From an uncultured Methanobrevibacter sp. (lineage in GTDB: Archaea > Methanobacteriota > Methanobacteria > Methanobacteriales > Methanobacteriaceae): DNA of 62,647 nucleotides. The stretch spans positions 1 to 62,647 of the forward strand of contig NZ_CADAJR010000024.1 in NCBI RefSeq assembly GCF_902788255.1, given 5' to 3'. Of this stretch, positions 1-8,898 are shown one piece after another. The notes under the pieces were generated by a model, which saw nothing but the letters and a program-made list of their open reading frames with translations, did not search any database and was not told the origin of the DNA. Each line of letters begins with the position of its first letter. The first letter of the stretch is position 1. The translations under genes were made by a program, and so were the position numbers.

Positions 1-99
1 GTGCCCCGGGGATTGCCTAGAAAGCACTCAATAAACGATTGAGCAAATAAACATGAAAAATCTAGGAATCCTCGCCTTCTTCAAGGCGAGGTTGTTCAA
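1..99 (+). mobile_element. Right end of an IS200/IS605-type insertion element
   Basis: The first 42 bases read in frame 1 as a short tail ending VPRGLPRKHSIND-stop, which could be the end of a TnpB-type protein. It is followed by a perfect 7-bp hairpin (CCTCGCC at 70-76 with GGCGAGG at 85-91) and then TTCAA at 95-99. A 3' hairpin just inside a TTCAA-like cleavage site is the usual right end of IS605-family elements. The rest of the element lies outside the window, so the family call rests on end structure only. Confidence 0.5.
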
Positions 100-282
100 A
101 GGCAAAGTATTAAATTAACTAAAAAAGATATATTACAAATGATGACGGTGACAGTTTTCGGAATTGTCGTTATCCTGATATTTATTTCAAACTTATATGC
201 TTTCCTTATCGGAAGCTTAATTATAACATGCGGTAATTTTTTAGTATTGCTGAGCAAACAAAAAAGGTGTTTAAGTGAGTGA
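43..282 (+). pseudogene. 3' fragment of a small membrane-protein gene
   Basis: A frame runs open from 43 to the TGA at 280-282, crossing the element end. From about position 100 it encodes KLTKKDILQ followed by a strongly hydrophobic stretch (about residues 34-65 of the frame) and the basic tail LLSKQKRCLSE. The only internal ATGs are at 139 and 142 and lack a clear ribosome binding site. The reading frame looks like the C-terminal part of a membrane protein whose 5' end was replaced by the IS element. Its stop overlaps the GTG start of the SAP-domain gene, which suggests the two were once co-translated. Alternatively a 47-residue protein starts at 139. Confidence 0.4.
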
Positions 283-1225
283 ACAAAAACTAGAAGTATT
301 TAACGTTTTAAATTTTTTAAATAGTGGTTATGAACTTGAAGATATATTGAATGAAGGTCAATTCGGAACATTTCCTTCCGCAAATGACTGCATAAGCTAT
401 TTGGTAAAAGAAGGATATCTTGAAGGTGATTTCAAACCGGTTAAAACTGATGATGATTCTAAAGAGGAAGTGACTGCTGAAGAAGTGTCCAAAAAATATA
501 CAGTAGTGGAACTGAAGGATATTTTAAGAGAAAACGGTTTAAAAGTATCCGGTAAAAAACAGGAATTGGTTGAAAGAGTATTGCCTGTATTTAATGGTGA
601 AAACGACGCTTCAGAAGAATCCCAATCCTTAGATGACTTTGACAAATCCAATAATTTAACATTAACAGACAAGGCACAGGAATTCATAAATGAAAATGAC
701 TGGATGGATTTATACATGTTTGCTCTTGTAGCATTCAGATTTGAAGATTATGAAACATATGTGGCAAATTCATCTGAGGGCAAGATTGAAACAGCTTTGA
801 AATTCTGTGATGAAATCATTTCAAGGGCATTGGTGAGAAATCAGTTCCTCGTATTTATTGATGCATTGTCTGCAAAGGCACACGTTTATGCATATGATGG
901 AGATTATGATTCATTCCTCGATTACGACTTGCAAAGATACATTCTGGGATTAAACCCAATCGTAATGGATGCGCAAACCTATGCAACTTATGATGTGATC
1001 AATGAAGCTAATGTTTTAAATCTTAAAAATGTAACTGAAAAATTGGAAATGGGTAGCTTAAAGAAAAGATTTGATAAAATCTGGAATAAATCCCATATCA
1101 AACATACTTATGTACCTAAAAAGACTGCCTTTAAAACATTGCAAAAGGCAATCAACGGTGCCAACATTGAGGAGTTAAACTTTGATTTGAAAGAAAAATT
1201 CTTCAATAAACGATTCGGTATTTAA
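275..1225 (+). CDS. SAP-domain-containing protein
   Basis: The 316-residue protein has a SAP motif at about residues 74-106 (helix, conserved LKDILRENGLKVSG, then KKQELVERV), a small helix-extension-helix fold usually found in nucleic-acid-associated proteins. The N-terminal 60 residues and the C-terminal 200 residues are not recognised. The C-terminal part ends in a basic stretch (KSHIKHTYVPKKTAF). The GTG start at 275 is preceded by AGGTG at 265-269 at normal spacing. The next gene starts 1 bp after the stop, so the two are probably co-transcribed. DNA or RNA binding is inferred from the SAP motif only. Confidence 0.75.
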   Translation: MSEQKLEVFNVLNFLNSGYELEDILNEGQFGTFPSANDCISYLVKEGYLEGDFKPVKTDDDSKEEVTAEEVSKKYTVVELKDILRENGLKVSGKKQELVERVLPVFNGENDASEESQSLDDFDKSNNLTLTDKAQEFINENDWMDLYMFALVAFRFEDYETYVANSSEGKIETALKFCDEIISRALVRNQFLVFIDALSAKAHVYAYDGDYDSFLDYDLQRYILGLNPIVMDAQTYATYDVINEANVLNLKNVTEKLEMGSLKKRFDKIWNKSHIKHTYVPKKTAFKTLQKAINGANIEELNFDLKEKFFNKRFGI

Positions 1226-1226
1226 A

Positions 1227-1814
1227 ATGAAGTCTAGAGTTGCGGGATTCGTATTTATAATTGGCAGTCTATTTTATATAGTCGCTGAAGCCGTTTCTGC
1301 AACTTTATTTAATGCTTCTTTTGTAAACACCTATCTGTTCCATACCATTTCCGAGTTGGGGATTCCAAATTCCAACTCTCCACTATTCTGGCTGATGGAT
1401 GCCGCTTTTATTTTAATAGGTCTGGCTGTAATATTCAGTAATTTCTATAGTTTTAAGGATTTCATCTCAAAAAATAAGACCGTTTTTTACATTTTAACTT
1501 TGATAACTGGAATTGGGGTCATTATTGTAGGTCTGATACATGGAGGAAACCCGTTAACATCTGGTTATCACACCCTTGGAGCCGTAATGGCCATTTTGGG
1601 CGGAAACATTCTGATTGTCCTGGTGTCAAGGTCCATGGATGAATTTAGGAATTATCAAAAAGGGACTTTAGTTTTGGGAATACTCGGTTTGATTGCGTTT
1701 TGGGTAATGTTTTTCAATGTTCAAAGTATTTACATGCCTATCTTTGAAAGGCTTTCTGTGTATACCCTTATACTTTGGAGTTTTTTAACAGGCGTGTTCC
1801 TCGTCAAAGCCTAA
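1227..1814 (+). CDS. DUF998 family membrane protein
   Basis: The 195-residue protein is almost entirely hydrophobic, with about six predicted membrane spans separated by short loops. The N-terminal pattern (GFVFIIGSLFYIVAEAVSA, then HTISELG) and the HTLGAVMAILGG stretch match the DUF998 family of integral membrane proteins with no established biochemical role. It follows the SAP-domain gene with only one base between stop and start, consistent with a two-gene operon. Function unknown. Confidence 0.75.
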   Translation: MKSRVAGFVFIIGSLFYIVAEAVSATLFNASFVNTYLFHTISELGIPNSNSPLFWLMDAAFILIGLAVIFSNFYSFKDFISKNKTVFYILTLITGIGVIIVGLIHGGNPLTSGYHTLGAVMAILGGNILIVLVSRSMDEFRNYQKGTLVLGILGLIAFWVMFFNVQSIYMPIFERLSVYTLILWSFLTGVFLVKA

Positions 1815-2115
1815 ACTTTCAAGATATATTTTCCTTGAATCTTACTTTATTTATTCGATGTAAATTTTATTTGCACTGTCATTTGCTATGGCGAAACTCT
1901 TCAATTCTTAAAAGATATTATTTAATTAAGGTTCCTCGTCAGTTAGATGTATCTCATTTTCAACAATATTCCAGATTATCTCATTTTTCTATGGTTTTCA
2001 GACATCTTGCCAAGACTTTTACCTATCAATGTGATTGGAAATGAGGGGCATTGTGTAGAAAAAAATTTATAAAAATATAAATAGTTGCTAAAATAACTAT
2101 GATTAAGGTGATATT
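1815..2115. other. Non-coding gap, possibly a decayed gene
   Basis: About 300 bases with no convincing gene. A plus-strand frame (1775-2044) overlaps the end of the DUF998 gene and has no ribosome binding site. Its 3' two thirds (QLDVSHFQQYSRLSHF and following) look more protein-like than random AT-rich spacer, and base composition is less AT-rich than nearby spacers, so it may be a fragment of a decayed coding sequence such as a transposase. I could not identify a family. The last 60 bases are AT-rich and contain the probable promoter of the next gene. Confidence 0.3.
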
Positions 2116-2364
2116 ATGACCGAGTTAGATAAAGATGTAGAAAAACAAATTTTGTCTATAGTTGAAAAATATCAGAAAGAAGAAAACAAAAACTTGAATT
2201 ACCTTATCACCGGTGATGAAATAACCTTTTTCTCACCAATATCCAATGGTAAGGAAATCAAAGTAGAGGATTTGCAAATTATTGCACATATCCTTGAAGG
2301 ATCTTTTGAAGGAATTGAACTTGTCAACCAGGAATACAGGTTCAAATTTAAAATGGGCATCTAA
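2116..2364 (+). CDS. Conserved small hypothetical protein
   Basis: An 82-residue acidic protein beginning MTELDKDVEKQILS with no membrane segment and no cysteines. The start has a good archaeal ribosome binding site (AAGGTGATATT, about 2107-2115). A TATA-like AAATATAAATAG lies about 40 bp upstream, so it probably has its own promoter. I do not recognise the family. The fold suggested by the alternating pattern is a helix followed by beta strands. Confidence 0.6.
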   Translation: MTELDKDVEKQILSIVEKYQKEENKNLNYLITGDEITFFSPISNGKEIKVEDLQIIAHILEGSFEGIELVNQEYRFKFKMGI

Positions 2365-2446
2365 ATGCTCATTTTAATTCCTTTTCATATAAGTTTCTGG
2401 TAAAATTTCAATAAATAATGAACCTCTTTTTTAGCTTTTCTTAAAA

Positions 2447-3127
2447 TCATATTGATCTTTTCAGATATTCCTGGGTCATTTTACACTCGAGCATGCATTT
2501 TGTGCATCCTAGCCCCGCTCTGTACTGGTCAATTATGTATTCGCTGCATGTTTCAATATCGATGATGTCTGAACGGTTTAATCTATCATTCCACTTTTGA
2601 GGGTTGATTGCATCAACAGGGCATGCATCCTGACAGTTTGTACACTCATCGCATTCCGAATCGGTAATTGGTGTGTCAAATTCAAGGGGCATGTCAGTCA
2701 GTATTCCTCCTAAGGCTATTGCTGAGCCATATTCGGGAGTCACAAGAAGTGCTGACCTTCCAATCCAGCCCATTCCTGATTTTGTAGCAATGGTTTTGTA
2801 TGGAAGAATGCTTAAAAGTTTTTTCATGTCACATTCATTGCGGGTCATTGTAAGGCCAAATGCGTCATATCCGAGATTTTTAATATATTCCTCGCCTTTA
2901 AGTGAAATTTCAGTTAGTTTGTCAATCTGTGCATGAAAACATTTCCAGTATGATTGGAAATCCTCTTCTTTTAGAAATTCCATCGCTTCCAGAGGTAGCT
3001 TTAAAACAAGGCTTATTCCGTTGGGAAGGTCGATAAATTCGCTTGCAAGACCTTTGACATCAGCAAATCCCACTTTGCTGGCACCTAATTTTTTCAAGTA
3101 ATTTTTAACATCATTCATCTCAGACAT
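2447..3127 (-). CDS. 4Fe-4S double-cluster binding protein (QueG-like reductase fold)
   Basis: The 226-residue protein has a C-terminal ferredoxin-type pattern: CDECTNCQDACPVDAINP at about 159-176 and a second set of cysteines ending in GCTKCMLEC at about 207-215. The N-terminal region (GASKVGFADVKGL, and KSGMGWIGRSALLVTPEYGS in the middle) is the pattern of epoxyqueuosine-reductase-like proteins. It is much shorter than bacterial QueG, and archaea make archaeosine instead of queuosine, so the QueG reaction should not be assumed. It probably carries two [4Fe-4S] clusters and does electron transfer or reductase chemistry. It is transcribed divergently from argB. Confidence 0.75.
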   Translation of the reverse strand: MSEMNDVKNYLKKLGASKVGFADVKGLASEFIDLPNGISLVLKLPLEAMEFLKEEDFQSYWKCFHAQIDKLTEISLKGEEYIKNLGYDAFGLTMTRNECDMKKLLSILPYKTIATKSGMGWIGRSALLVTPEYGSAIALGGILTDMPLEFDTPITDSECDECTNCQDACPVDAINPQKWNDRLNRSDIIDIETCSEYIIDQYRAGLGCTKCMLECKMTQEYLKRSI

Positions 3128-3227
3128 AATAATGATTATAATTTATGAATTATTTAAATGTAGAGTAATCTATTTCTGACTTAAAAGCTTATAAGTAATT
3201 AAATTAAATATTATGTTTAGTGATAAA

Positions 3228-4091
3228 ATGAAAGATATTGATGTTTTAATTGAAGCTTTGCCATATATCAAAAAGTTTCATGATAAAAAGATTTTAATTA
3301 AATATGGTGGACATGCAATGGTGGATGATGAAGCAAAGTCCTCCACAGCTCGTGATACAGTTTTACTTAAATATGTTGGAATGAAACCATTGATTGTACA
3401 TGGTGGAGGTCCGGAAATCTCAAGATCCATGGAAAAATTAGGAAAAGAATCCAAATTCATCAAGGGTTTGAGAGTAACTGATGAAGAAACCATGGAAATC
3501 ATTGAAATGGTGCTTGTAGGAAAAATAAGTACCGAAATAGTATCAGAGCTCATCAAACATGATGGTGACGCAATCAGCTTGTCCGGTAAGGATTCAAGTT
3601 TGATATATGCTCATAAAAAAGGAGCAAGTAAAATCGATGAGGAACTGGTTGACTTGGGGCTTGTTGGTGAAGTCGACTGTGTAAACACTGATTTGCTTGA
3701 AATGTTTATAGATAATGATTATATTCCGGTCATATCTCCAGTAGGTATCGCTAAGGATGGAACAAGTTTGAATTTAAACGCTGATACTGCAGCCGGTGAA
3801 GTGGCAAGTGCTATTGATGCGGAAAAATTAATCATATTGACTGATGTTCCAGGTGTTTTAAGAGATCCTTCCGATTCGGATTCACTGATACAAAAAATTA
3901 GAATTTCAGAAGTTCCTGATTTAATAGAGCAGGGTATTATCACTGGTGGAATGATTCCAAAAATTGAAACATGTGTAAAGGCAATTGAAAATGGTGTTAA
4001 ATCCTGTCACATCATTGATGGACGTAAAAAACATTCATTGCTTCTGGAAATCTTTACCACTAATGGCATTGGAACTATGATTTATAAATAA
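3228..4091 (+). CDS. argB: Acetylglutamate kinase
   Basis: ArgB phosphorylates N-acetylglutamate, the second step of arginine synthesis. The amino acid kinase fold is clear: [11 protein letters not shown] near the N-terminus, [11 protein letters not shown], the [16 protein letters not shown] substrate and nucleotide segment, [10 protein letters not shown], and [14 protein letters not shown] near the C-terminus. Length of about 287 residues is normal. The start at 3228 is chosen because GTGAT (3221-3225) lies just before it; an upstream in-frame ATG at 3213 would add five residues and has no ribosome binding site. It stands alone between genes on the opposite strand. Confidence 0.93.
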   Translation: MKDIDVLIEALPYIKKFHDKKILIKYGGHAMVDDEAKSSTARDTVLLKYVGMKPLIVHGGGPEISRSMEKLGKESKFIKGLRVTDEETMEIIEMVLVGKISTEIVSELIKHDGDAISLSGKDSSLIYAHKKGASKIDEELVDLGLVGEVDCVNTDLLEMFIDNDYIPVISPVGIAKDGTSLNLNADTAAGEVASAIDAEKLIILTDVPGVLRDPSDSDSLIQKIRISEVPDLIEQGIITGGMIPKIETCVKAIENGVKSCHIIDGRKKHSLLLEIFTTNGIGTMIYK

Positions 4092-4112
4092 TCATAGTCA
4101 ACTCTTTTTTTT

Positions 4113-5579
4113 TTAATTTTTAAACATTTTTCTTAACTCTCTTCTTAGAAGTTTCCAACCGTTGACTCTTGGAAGTTCATCCAAATCATAGATTTCACGG
4201 GGAACCTTATATCTTGAGAGGTTTTCACGTGCATATTTTATTAATCCCTCAGCATCATTTTCATCTTCCCAGACAACTGCTGCAACAGGAATCTCTCCTC
4301 TGTGGCAGTCATTGACACTGAAGATGGCAATCTCTTTAACGGCAGGATATTTGATCAATACTTCTTCCACTTCTGTTGGGTAGATTTTCCATCCGCTCAT
4401 TACAATCATGTCCTTTTTACGGTCGGTAATGAATAAACGGTTGTCGTCATCAAGATATCCTATATCTCCTGTCAAAAACCATCCGTCATCCAAAAAGGAC
4501 GCTTTTGTTTTTTCTTCATTTCCCCAGTATCCTTTTGCAACTGCAGGTCCTCTAAGTGCAATTTCGCCCTGTTCATATTTAGGCAAAATTTTATCTGAAT
4601 CCGCTTCATCAACGATTTTAACTTCTGAAAAACAAACCGGGTGTCCGACACTTTCAAAACGGTCAGCCTCACGATAGTCTTCAGGTCTGATGACGGTTCC
4701 GGTACCGATTACGATTGTTTCGGACAATCCATATGCGTTGATAATAGGTATTCTATAGGTTTGGTGGAAATCCTTCCATATTTTCTTGTGCAGAGGTCCT
4801 CCGCCTGAAATGATTTCCCTGACAGTCTTCAATTGCTTTTGTGCATTGATTGTTGTAAGTGAGTGTATTACCGGTGGCATTCCGGTAAGTACGGTTACCT
4901 TTTCATTTTCACATAATTCCAGGTATTTGTCCAATTCAAATCTTTCAATTAAAATATAATATGCTGCTGCTCTCAAGGCGGATATTGCCCAGGACAGACC
5001 TACATGCGCCATAGGATAGATTCCCAAAAACACGTCGTCCTGTTTTAATGTCAGCACATCACATTCGTTGTGTATTGCTGTGAAATAATTTCCATGGGTA
5101 AGCATAGCTCCTTTTGGTTGGCCTGTGGTTCCTGATGTGTATTGCAGTTGACATAAGTCGTCCCAGTCAGTGTTTTCGGCAGGCAGCACTTCACAGTTTT
5201 TGTATTGTGAAATATTTTTTGGAATGTAAGTGTCAATATCAATTGAAGGCGCTTCATCATCTGTAATCATCAATGTCGCTTTTGAATCGCTTATGATATA
5301 TTCAAGTTCTGTTTTTGTCATTATTCTGTTTGTAGGAATTGCTATTGCACCGATTCTCCATATTGCAAACAATGACAGAAGATATTCTTCGGAGTTATTC
5401 AGATAAATCAATACACGATCTCCCTTTTGGATTCCCAAATCCTTTAATGTTCTTGCGATTTCAGAAACTATTGACAGCAGTTCTGAGGAATTGTATTTGT
5501 TTCCGTTTGATGGGTTGTAGAGAACGTTTTTGTCCAGTCTTTTTGAATTAGCGTCTAAGAATGTAGTAATGTTTAGCAT
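4113..5579 (-). CDS. AMP-forming acyl-CoA synthetase (AMP-binding ligase)
   Basis: The 488-residue protein is a member of the adenylate-forming superfamily. The phosphate-binding motif YTSGTTGQPKGAMLTHGN is at about 148-165, the A5 motif NAYGLSET at about 280, the GWFLTGDIGYLD hinge aspartate region at about 366, and the C-terminal catalytic lysine region is PRVNGWKLLRRELR. It activates a carboxylic acid as acyl-AMP and then forms a CoA thioester; the substrate cannot be read from the sequence. Its ATG overlaps the stop region of the upstream dehydrogenase (TAAATG), so the two are translationally coupled and may act on related acids. Confidence 0.82.
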   Translation of the reverse strand: MLNITTFLDANSKRLDKNVLYNPSNGNKYNSSELLSIVSEIARTLKDLGIQKGDRVLIYLNNSEEYLLSLFAIWRIGAIAIPTNRIMTKTELEYIISDSKATLMITDDEAPSIDIDTYIPKNISQYKNCEVLPAENTDWDDLCQLQYTSGTTGQPKGAMLTHGNYFTAIHNECDVLTLKQDDVFLGIYPMAHVGLSWAISALRAAAYYILIERFELDKYLELCENEKVTVLTGMPPVIHSLTTINAQKQLKTVREIISGGGPLHKKIWKDFHQTYRIPIINAYGLSETIVIGTGTVIRPEDYREADRFESVGHPVCFSEVKIVDEADSDKILPKYEQGEIALRGPAVAKGYWGNEEKTKASFLDDGWFLTGDIGYLDDDNRLFITDRKKDMIVMSGWKIYPTEVEEVLIKYPAVKEIAIFSVNDCHRGEIPVAAVVWEDENDAEGLIKYARENLSRYKVPREIYDLDELPRVNGWKLLRRELRKMFKN

Positions 5580-6569
5580 TTAGATTAACTCCTTAACAAT
5601 AGCTTTTGTGACATCCATTGTGCAGGCGTCTCCGCCTAAATCAGGGGTCCTGATTTTACAGTCGGCTATTACCTTTTCAACAGCATTTTTAATGTCATTG
5701 GAGGTTTCCCATTCTCCAAGGTAATCGAGCATCATTGCGGCTGACAGTATCATTGAACATGGGTTTGCAATGTTTTTTCCTGCAATGTCTGGTGCTGAAC
5801 CGTGAACCGGTTCAAACAGTCCGTTGTGGTCTCCTATGTTTCCTGAAGGTGCAAGGCCTAATCCTCCAACCAGTCCTGCACTTTCATCTGAGATTATGTC
5901 TCCGAACAGGTTTGTTGAAACGATAACATCAAAATTTTGAGGTTGGGTAATCAGATACATTGCCATTGCATCAACATAGTAGTCTTCAGTTTTAATTTGA
6001 GGGTAATCCTTTGCGACTTTGTAGAAACTTTCCTTGAAAACACCGTCTGTCTTTTTCAATACGTTGCTTTTGTGGACACATGTCACCTTGCTCTGACCTC
6101 TTTTGATGCATAAATTGAATGCTGCCTTTGAAATTCTTTCAGAGGCGTTTCTTGTGATTACTCTTTCGGCAATCATCTTTTCGCTGTCTCCATATTCGTT
6201 CTGTGAGTACAGGCCTTCGGTGTTTTCACGCACGATTACAAAGTCTATGTCATCACGAATGCAGTTAACTCCCTTGTATGATTTTATAGGCCTTATGTTT
6301 GCATATACATTCAATGCTTTTCTTAGATTTATTATCGGACTTGGCTGTCCGGGGGTTGATGTTGATGCGCCGAACAAAACTGCATCGCTTTTGTTTGCTG
6401 TTTTAATTGTTTCTTCGGGAAGTGTTGTTCCATTTTTATTGAAACATTCAAAACCGGCTTCACCATATTCAAAACTAAATTCCAAATCCAATTTGTCAAG
6501 CATATATTCGCAAGCGGCCATTACCTCTTGGCCTATTCCATCTCCACTAATTATCGCAAGTTTGTACAT
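5580..6569 (-). CDS. Isopropylmalate/homoisocitrate dehydrogenase family protein
   Basis: The 329-residue protein has the decarboxylating beta-hydroxyacid dehydrogenase fold: ISGDGIGQEVM at the N-terminus, VIVRENTEGLYS, the catalytic Tyr/Lys regions, and the signature NLFGDIISDESAGLVGGLG, followed by FEPVHGSAPDIAGK. The reaction is NAD-dependent oxidation and decarboxylation of a substituted malate. Methanogens normally have two paralogues, LeuB for leucine synthesis and AksF for the 2-oxosuberate chain of coenzyme B. I cannot separate these by eye, so no symbol is assigned. It is first in a two-gene operon with the overlapping acyl-CoA ligase. Confidence 0.85.
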   Translation of the reverse strand: MYKLAIISGDGIGQEVMAACEYMLDKLDLEFSFEYGEAGFECFNKNGTTLPEETIKTANKSDAVLFGASTSTPGQPSPIINLRKALNVYANIRPIKSYKGVNCIRDDIDFVIVRENTEGLYSQNEYGDSEKMIAERVITRNASERISKAAFNLCIKRGQSKVTCVHKSNVLKKTDGVFKESFYKVAKDYPQIKTEDYYVDAMAMYLITQPQNFDVIVSTNLFGDIISDESAGLVGGLGLAPSGNIGDHNGLFEPVHGSAPDIAGKNIANPCSMILSAAMMLDYLGEWETSNDIKNAVEKVIADCKIRTPDLGGDACTMDVTKAIVKELI

Positions 6570-6752
6570 TTAATTACCCATAAAATTTTTCGTATATTAA
6601 TAATTTGTTTTCACTCTATATATGCAATTTTGTTTTTGCATTGAAATTTTGTTCGTATGTTATCGAAATACTTTTATAGTACCAAAGTTATAATTATATA
6701 TTAATTACATAAATAAGGTTAGAATTCCTTATTGGATTTGTGAGGGATAAAA

Positions 6753-7217
6753 ATGGAAAGAAGCATTGATGAATTAATACAATTATTAAATGATAAAGAT
6801 GACTTTGTAGTTGAAGATGCTGTTGGAGAATTAGAATTAAGGGCTGATGAAGCACTTGATCCTTTAATTGAAGCATTATCCAGTAGAAAAAAACAAATCA
6901 GGTTAAATGCAGCAACACTTTTAGGAGCAATAAATGACCCTAAAGCAATTCCAGCATTAATCGACACATTACATGACAACAACAAATTGGTTAGAAGGGA
7001 AGCATCCACTTCACTTTCCCGTATGGGTGAACCTGCTGTAGAACCTTTAATTGAAATCCTAAACGATGAGGACTGGAAAATCAGAGGAGCTGCTGCATGG
7101 GCTTTAGGAAACCTTGGTGATGAAAAAGCTATTCCTGCACTTGAAAAACTGCTCGATGATGAAAGCGGTTTTGTAAAACAAGGTGCACAAAGTGCAATAA
7201 ACTCTATTAATAAATAA
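6753..7217 (+). CDS. HEAT-repeat protein
   Basis: A 154-residue protein built almost wholly of short helical repeats of about 31 residues. Units with the pattern LIEAL.....IRLNAATLLGA and LIEIL....WKIRGAAAWALGN recur four times, typical of PBS-lyase-type HEAT repeats. Such proteins are scaffolds for protein-protein contact; the partner is unknown. There is no signal peptide. The start at 6753 follows TGAGGGAT at 6740-6747. The 180 bp upstream carries an AT-rich promoter region (TTATAATTATATATT near 6688). Confidence 0.78.
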   Translation: MERSIDELIQLLNDKDDFVVEDAVGELELRADEALDPLIEALSSRKKQIRLNAATLLGAINDPKAIPALIDTLHDNNKLVRREASTSLSRMGEPAVEPLIEILNDEDWKIRGAAAWALGNLGDEKAIPALEKLLDDESGFVKQGAQSAINSINK

Positions 7218-7276
7218 GCACTTTGCTTATTTCTTTTTTTTAAATTTTAGATATAGTAAAAAATATATTTCTTTAT

Positions 7277-7564
7277 ATGAATTTTAATTTTCGTAAAGCC
7301 AATAGATATGTCATATATCTAATTTCATTATTCATTATTTCTCTTGGAGCCTCTCTTTCAATCAAGGCCAATTTGGGGACCTCTCCCCTGATTTGCATTC
7401 CTTATGTTTCAAGTTTGATATCAAATTTGAGTGTGGGGACAACAAGCTTCTTTTTTAACATTATTCTGATTGCAATTCAGGTAATCCTTTTAATACATTA
7501 TAATCCTTTGGAACTTCAAATGTATGCCCTGAAACACTCACGTCTTCTGCGGCAATTGCTGTAA
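7277..7564 (+). pseudogene. Truncated YczE/YitT-family membrane protein
   Basis: The first 75 residues (YVIYLISLFIISLGASLSI, KANLGTSPLICIPYV, then NIILIAIQVILL) match the N-terminus of the YczE/YyaS/YitT membrane protein family, normally about 200 residues with five or six membrane spans. After about residue 75 the frame runs into sequence that is antisense to another gene remnant and stops at 7564. Only two or three spans remain. The gene was therefore cut by a deletion that also removed the 3' part of the convergent gene at 7461-7619. Confidence 0.65.
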
Positions 7565-7619
7565 TGCTGCAGGCTAAAACAAGCAGGGCTATTGAAATTG
7601 TTATTGTTTTGATTTTCAT
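7461..7619 (-). pseudogene. 5' remnant of a secreted-protein gene
   Basis: On the minus strand from ATG at 7619 there is a clear signal peptide (MKIKTITISIALLVLACS, then ITAIAA) followed by EDVSVSGHTFEVPKDYNV, resembling small secreted proteins of Methanobrevibacter. The frame then enters sequence antisense to the YczE remnant and stops at 7461 after 52 residues. The start has a possible ribosome binding site (GGGGGATTAAA before the ATG). Together with the plus-strand remnant it marks a deletion junction near 7490-7510. Confidence 0.55.
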
Positions 7620-7691
7620 TTTAATCCCCCATTTGTGGTTAAAGTTATATTTTTTTCATTGTTAAATTATTATTCATTGTGAGGTGAAATC

Positions 7692-8225
7692 ATGAAGATT
7701 TTGGTTATTAAGGGAAGTCCCAATAAGAAAGGCTCTTCAAATTTGCTTGCTGATAATTTCATCAAGGGAGCAACTGAAGCCGGTCACAGTGTCAGTGAGA
7801 TTGATGCTGCGCATGCTGACATTTCACCATGTGTGGGATGTCTGAACTGTGGTTATGAGGGTGAGTGCATTTTGCATGATGATATGGATGAGTTCAGGGA
7901 TTTGATTTTTGATTCCGATATGCTTGTTTTTGTAACTCCACTTTACTACTGGGGAATGACTGCACAGTTGAAAACATTGGTGGACAGGTTCTGCTCAAGG
8001 AATTTTTCCATTCAGCAAAGGCATTTCAAATCTGCACTTTTAAGCGTTGCATATAACAGTGATGACTGGACATTCGATTCATTGGAATCCCATTATGATA
8101 CATTAATCCGCTATCTGAATCTTGAGGATAAGGGAAGAATCTTAGGTTATGGCTGTGGAACATTGTCAATGACTCAATATTCCAAATATCCGAAAGAGGC
8201 TTATGAATTTGGTAAAGGTTTGTGA
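7692..8225 (+). CDS. Flavodoxin-fold NAD(P)H-dependent oxidoreductase
   Basis: The 177-residue protein begins with the FMN phosphate-binding loop pattern MKILVIKGSPNKKGSSNLLA. It also has the motif CVGCLNCGYEGECILHDDM with four cysteines, typical of the iron-sulfur flavoprotein/NADPH-dependent FMN reductase group, and VFVTPLYYWGMTAQLKTLVDR for the isoalloxazine site. It probably transfers electrons through FMN; whether the cysteines bind a cluster is uncertain. The start at 7692 follows GAGGTGAAATC. It is convergent with the gene at 8227. Confidence 0.8.
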   Translation: MKILVIKGSPNKKGSSNLLADNFIKGATEAGHSVSEIDAAHADISPCVGCLNCGYEGECILHDDMDEFRDLIFDSDMLVFVTPLYYWGMTAQLKTLVDRFCSRNFSIQQRHFKSALLSVAYNSDDWTFDSLESHYDTLIRYLNLEDKGRILGYGCGTLSMTQYSKYPKEAYEFGKGL

Positions 8226-8226
8226 A

Positions 8227-8868
8227 TTATTTTAAAACTATTGTTTCATCAATCATTTCAATCAGGAGTTCATTGATCGGATTTTTTAGGGATAACGGAT
8301 GTTCCTTTTGATAATCCCAACTGAATGGAAGCACTCTGAAACTTGACATGCACTGGTCTGTTGAGCGAAGTGCAAAATAGGCCTTGTATTCTCCATCAAT
8401 AATATTTATCATCAAACCAGTATCTTCTGTACGTTCATGACCTGCAATGCCCTCTTCGGCATACACCTTAAATTTTTTCACACTATCTGCGGTAATCAGA
8501 ACATGTTCCATCATATATTCCAATTCGTCTTCATCCAGATCGTAGTCGTCATATTCGATGATTTCATCGCAGTCTTCATCGGGCACCAGCAATCTGGATG
8601 TGGAATATGCCAGAGAGATGTAGATGCCGTCATGGTCCAGTGCCTTTGAGATGATGTCGAAATACAGATTGTCCAATGGCTGTGATTTGTACATGTTTCC
8701 CAAAATTTCAGGTACTGTATGTGTCAGGCCGCCATCCTCGATAACTGTGCAGTAAAAATGTTCTTCGCCAAGATAACCTGCAGTGGCTGCCTTTTCAATT
8801 GTCTTTTTAATGTCAATATTTTCTGCATTTTCTACTTTTTCGACAATTTGCAGTGTTTTTTCATTCAT
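8227..8868 (-). CDS. Hypothetical acidic protein
   Basis: The 213-residue protein has no membrane segment. The middle is very acidic (DEDCDEIIEYDDYDLDEDEL, about 97-116). The N-terminal 40 residues look helical and the rest alternates strands and helices. I do not recognise a family. It lies between two genes on different strands, 30 bp downstream of the LOG-family gene, and may be the last gene of a three-gene minus-strand operon with it and the DUF2115 gene. Confidence 0.6.
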   Translation of the reverse strand: MNEKTLQIVEKVENAENIDIKKTIEKAATAGYLGEEHFYCTVIEDGGLTHTVPEILGNMYKSQPLDNLYFDIISKALDHDGIYISLAYSTSRLLVPDEDCDEIIEYDDYDLDEDELEYMMEHVLITADSVKKFKVYAEEGIAGHERTEDTGLMINIIDGEYKAYFALRSTDQCMSSFRVLPFSWDYQKEHPLSLKNPINELLIEMIDETIVLK

Positions 8869-8898
8869 TTACATTCCCCAAAACATTTCATATAATCA

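Noticed and set aside
1775-2044. Plus-strand frame of 89 codons after the DUF998 gene
   Set aside because: It starts inside the previous gene without a ribosome binding site and matches no family I know; kept only as a possible decayed sequence.
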